A DNA stretch of 8,066 nt from NCBI GenBank assembly GCA_003105245.1, contig PQAI01000085.1, forward strand, positions 1 to 8,066, given 5' to 3'. This document shows, piece after piece, positions 5,839 through 8,066 of this stretch; the first letter of the stretch is position 1; each line of letters starts with the position of its first letter. Source of the DNA: Betaproteobacteria bacterium (lineage in GTDB: Bacteria; Pseudomonadota; Gammaproteobacteria; Burkholderiales; Usitatibacteraceae). The notes under the pieces were generated by a model. The model searched no databases and had not been told where the DNA came from. It saw only the letters and a program-made list of their open reading frames with translations. Both the position numbers and the translations under genes were made by a program.

Positions 5839-8066
5839 ATGGAGATCCCGGCTGGGCTGCCGCGCGCCCAAGGCCTCTATGACCCCCGCCGCGAGCGCGA
5901 CGCCTGCGGCGTCGGCTTCGTCGCGCACATCAAGGGGAAGAAGTCCCACGACATCGTCTCGAAGGGGCTCACGATCCTCAACAACCTCACCCACCGGGGC
6001 GCCACCGGGGCGGACCCGCTGCACGGCGACGGCGCCGGCATCCTGGTGCAGATCCCCGACGGCTTCTTCCGGGAGGAGATGGCCAAGCAGGGGGTGAAGC
6101 TTCCCAAGGCCGGCGCCTACGGCGTGGGCATGGTGTTCCTGCCGCAGAACCCGGCCGCCCGCTCGGCCTGCGTGCGCGAGATCGAGCGCGCCATCGCCAA
6201 CGAGGGCCAGGCGCTCCTCGGCTGGCGCGACGTGCCGTTCGACCCCGCCTCGCTCGGCCACACCGCCAAGAGCACGATGCCGGTGATCCGGCAGGTCTTC
6301 GTAGGCGCCGGCCGCGGCCAGCTCGACCGCGACGCCTTCGAGAGGAAGCTCTACATCATCCGCAAGGCCTCCGGCCACGCCATCCGCGCCCTGGGGCTCA
6401 CGAACGCCGGGCAGTTCTACGTGCCCTCGTTCTCGCACCGGACGATCGTCTACAAGGGGATGCTGCTCGCGCACCAGGTGGGCGAGTTCTTCACCGACCT
6501 GCGCGACAAGCGCTTCGTGTCCGCGCTCGCGCTCGCGCACCAGCGCTTCTCGACCAACACGTTCCCGACCTGGGACCTCGCGCACCCCTTCCGCTTCATC
6601 GCGCACAACGGCGAGATCAACACGCTGCAGGGCAACCTCAACTGGATCCGCTCGCGCCAGGCCACCATCCACTCCAAGCTCCTCGGGCCCGACCTCGACA
6701 AGATCTGGCCGCTCATCTACGAGGGCCAGTCGGACTCGGCCTCCTTCGACAACGCGCTCGAGCTCCTCGTCATGGGCGGCTACCCCATCGCGCACGCGAT
6801 GATGCTCATGATCCCCGAGGCCTGGGCCGGCAACCCCCTCATGGACGCCAAGCGCCGCGCGTTCTACGAGTACCACGCGGCCCTCATGGAGCCGTGGGAC
6901 GGCCCGGCGGCGGTCGCGTTCACGGACGGGAAGTTCATCGGCGCCACTCTCGACCGGAATGGATTGCGCCCCGCGCGCTACTTCATCACCGACGACGACC
7001 TCATCGTCATGTCCTCCGAGATGGGCGTGCTGGACATACCCCAGTCGAAGATCGTCAAGAAGTGGCGCCTGCAGCCCGGCAAGATGCTGCTCGTCGACAT
7101 CGAGCACGGCCACATCGTCTCCGACGAGGAGCTCAAGCGCGACCTCGCCGCCGAGCGCCCCTACCAGGACTGGCTGGACCGCACCCAGCTTCGCCTGGAG
7201 GACCTGCCCGCGCCGGCCCGGGTCGAGACGCCCGACACCGACAAGCTCCTCGACCGCCAGCAGGCCTTCGGCTACACGCAGGAGGACCTCAAGATGCTCC
7301 TCACGCCCATGGCCGTCGCGGGCGAGGAGCCGGTGGGCTCCATGGGCGACGACACGCCCGTGGCGGTGCTCTCCAACCGCTCGAAGCCGCTGTACGCGTA
7401 CTTCCGCCAGCTCTTCGCGCAGGTGACCAACCCGCCGATCGACCCGATCCGCGAGCAGCTCGTGATGTCGCTCGTGTCCTTCATCGGCCCGCGGCCCAAC
7501 CTCCTGTCGCCGGACTCCACCGAGCCCGTGATGCGCCTGGAGGTCGCGCAGCCCATCCTCACCTTCGAGGACATGGAGAAGCTGCGCCGCGCCTCGGAGA
7601 GCACCAACGGCCACTTCGTGAGCGAGATCCTGTCCATGTGCTATCCCGCCGAGTGGGGCGTGGAGGGCATGGAGCCGGCGCTCGCCCAGCTTTGCGCGGA
7701 CGCCGAGGACGCCGTGCGCAAGGGCGTCAACATCATCATCCTCACCGACCGCGACACCTCCGCGGCGCTCGCCCCGATCCCGGCGCTCCTCGCCACGGCC
7801 GCCGTGCACCACCACCTGGTGCGCGCGGGGCTTCGCACGCGCTCGGGCCTCGTGGTCGAGACCGGCAGCGCGCGCGAGGTGCACCACTTCGCCTGCCTCG
7901 CGGGCTTCGGCGCCGAGGCGATCCACCCCAACCTCGCCTTCGCCACGCTGCTGGACATCAAGGACGGCCTGCCGCAGAAGGTCGACGACAAGGAGCTGGT
8001 CAAGCGCTACATCAAGGCGATCGGCAAGGGGCTCCTCAAGGTGATGTCCAAGATGGGCATCTCCAC
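5839..8066 (+). CDS. gltB: Glutamate synthase (NADPH) large subunit, N-terminal half, cut by window end
   Basis: The reading frame is open to the window end, 742 full codons of a protein usually near 1,500 residues. GltB takes ammonia from glutamine and adds it to 2-oxoglutarate, giving two glutamates with the NADPH-oxidising GltD subunit. A 22-residue propeptide precedes ERDACGVGF; after cleavage Cys23 would be the N-terminal nucleophile of the class II glutamine amidotransferase domain (about 23-430). This domain includes THRGATGADPLHGDGAGI at 51-68, AHQRFSTNTFPTW at 233-245, HNGEINTLQGN at 256-266, SDSASFDNALE at 298-308 and LDRNGLRPARY at 371-381. The central domain follows, with QVTNPPIDPIREQLVMSL at 528-545 and GPRPNLL at 551-557. 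The window stops at MSKMGIST, just before the FMN-binding domain. The ATG at 5839 has a good ribosome site. gltD is expected downstream. No frameshift or missing motif is seen. Confidence 0.97.
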   Translation, partial: MEIPAGLPRAQGLYDPRRERDACGVGFVAHIKGKKSHDIVSKGLTILNNLTHRGATGADPLHGDGAGILVQIPDGFFREEMAKQGVKLPKAGAYGVGMVFLPQNPAARSACVREIERAIANEGQALLGWRDVPFDPASLGHTAKSTMPVIRQVFVGAGRGQLDRDAFERKLYIIRKASGHAIRALGLTNAGQFYVPSFSHRTIVYKGMLLAHQVGEFFTDLRDKRFVSALALAHQRFSTNTFPTWDLAHPFRFIAHNGEINTLQGNLNWIRSRQATIHSKLLGPDLDKIWPLIYEGQSDSASFDNALELLVMGGYPIAHAMMLMIPEAWAGNPLMDAKRRAFYEYHAALMEPWDGPAAVAFTDGKFIGATLDRNGLRPARYFITDDDLIVMSSEMGVLDIPQSKIVKKWRLQPGKMLLVDIEHGHIVSDEELKRDLAAERPYQDWLDRTQLRLEDLPAPARVETPDTDKLLDRQQAFGYTQEDLKMLLTPMAVAGEEPVGSMGDDTPVAVLSNRSKPLYAYFRQLFAQVTNPPIDPIREQLVMSLVSFIGPRPNLLSPDSTEPVMRLEVAQPILTFEDMEKLRRASESTNGHFVSEILSMCYPAEWGVEGMEPALAQLCADAEDAVRKGVNIIILTDRDTSAALAPIPALLATAAVHHHLVRAGLRTRSGLVVETGSAREVHHFACLAGFGAEAIHPNLAFATLLDIKDGLPQKVDDKELVKRYIKAIGKGLLKVMSKMGIS

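Noticed and set aside
5803..7926. A 707-codon minus-strand open frame opposite gltB
   Set aside because: gltB on the plus strand is unmistakable. The antisense frame is a by-product of G/C-ending codons and shows no domain or ribosome site.

Overview
The window is very GC-rich DNA with strong G/C preference at third codon positions. The glutamate synthase N-terminus and the sugar-nucleotide enzymes look betaproteobacterial (Burkholderiales or a relative). This is judged by eye from protein sequence, and no finer placement is claimed. Six protein-coding genes are supported: five on the minus strand and one on the plus strand, two of them cut by the window edges. No tRNA, rRNA, CRISPR array or insertion sequence was recognised.

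Left part (1-2620, minus strand, transcribed right to left): a surface-glycan module. It holds an extended SDR epimerase/reductase (WbpV-like), a membrane GT4 sugar-phosphate transferase (WbpL/WecA-like) and the N-terminal part of a membrane nucleotide-sugar 4,6-dehydratase (WbpM/CapD-like). The first two overlap through TTGA. By analogy with the wbpV-wbpL-wbpM set of Pseudomonas aeruginosa, the trio would make a UDP-activated 6-deoxy-HexNAc (for example UDP-QuiNAc) and load it as sugar-1-phosphate on undecaprenyl phosphate. That step starts O-antigen or exopolysaccharide assembly.

Middle (2621-5516, minus strand): two tandem paralogous lipoproteins of 446 and 442 residues. Each has a lipobox cysteine at residue 28 followed by a glycine run, bacterial Ig-like modules, and the same six further cysteines in three pairs. 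A hairpin terminator follows the second gene. A good promoter lies between the two genes, in the only AT-rich spot of the window. Their function is unknown; an outer-membrane, periplasm-facing or surface-exposed role is inferred.

Right part (5517-8066): a 322-base divergent intergenic region holds a perfect 9-bp inverted repeat, a sigma70-like promoter and a GC-rich leader. It is followed by the first 742 codons of gltB, the large subunit of glutamate synthase, which is cut by the window end. It is a core nitrogen-assimilation gene and has no evident functional link with the glycan and lipoprotein genes.

The least-explained content is the lipoprotein pair. I did not see a clear new multi-gene system.
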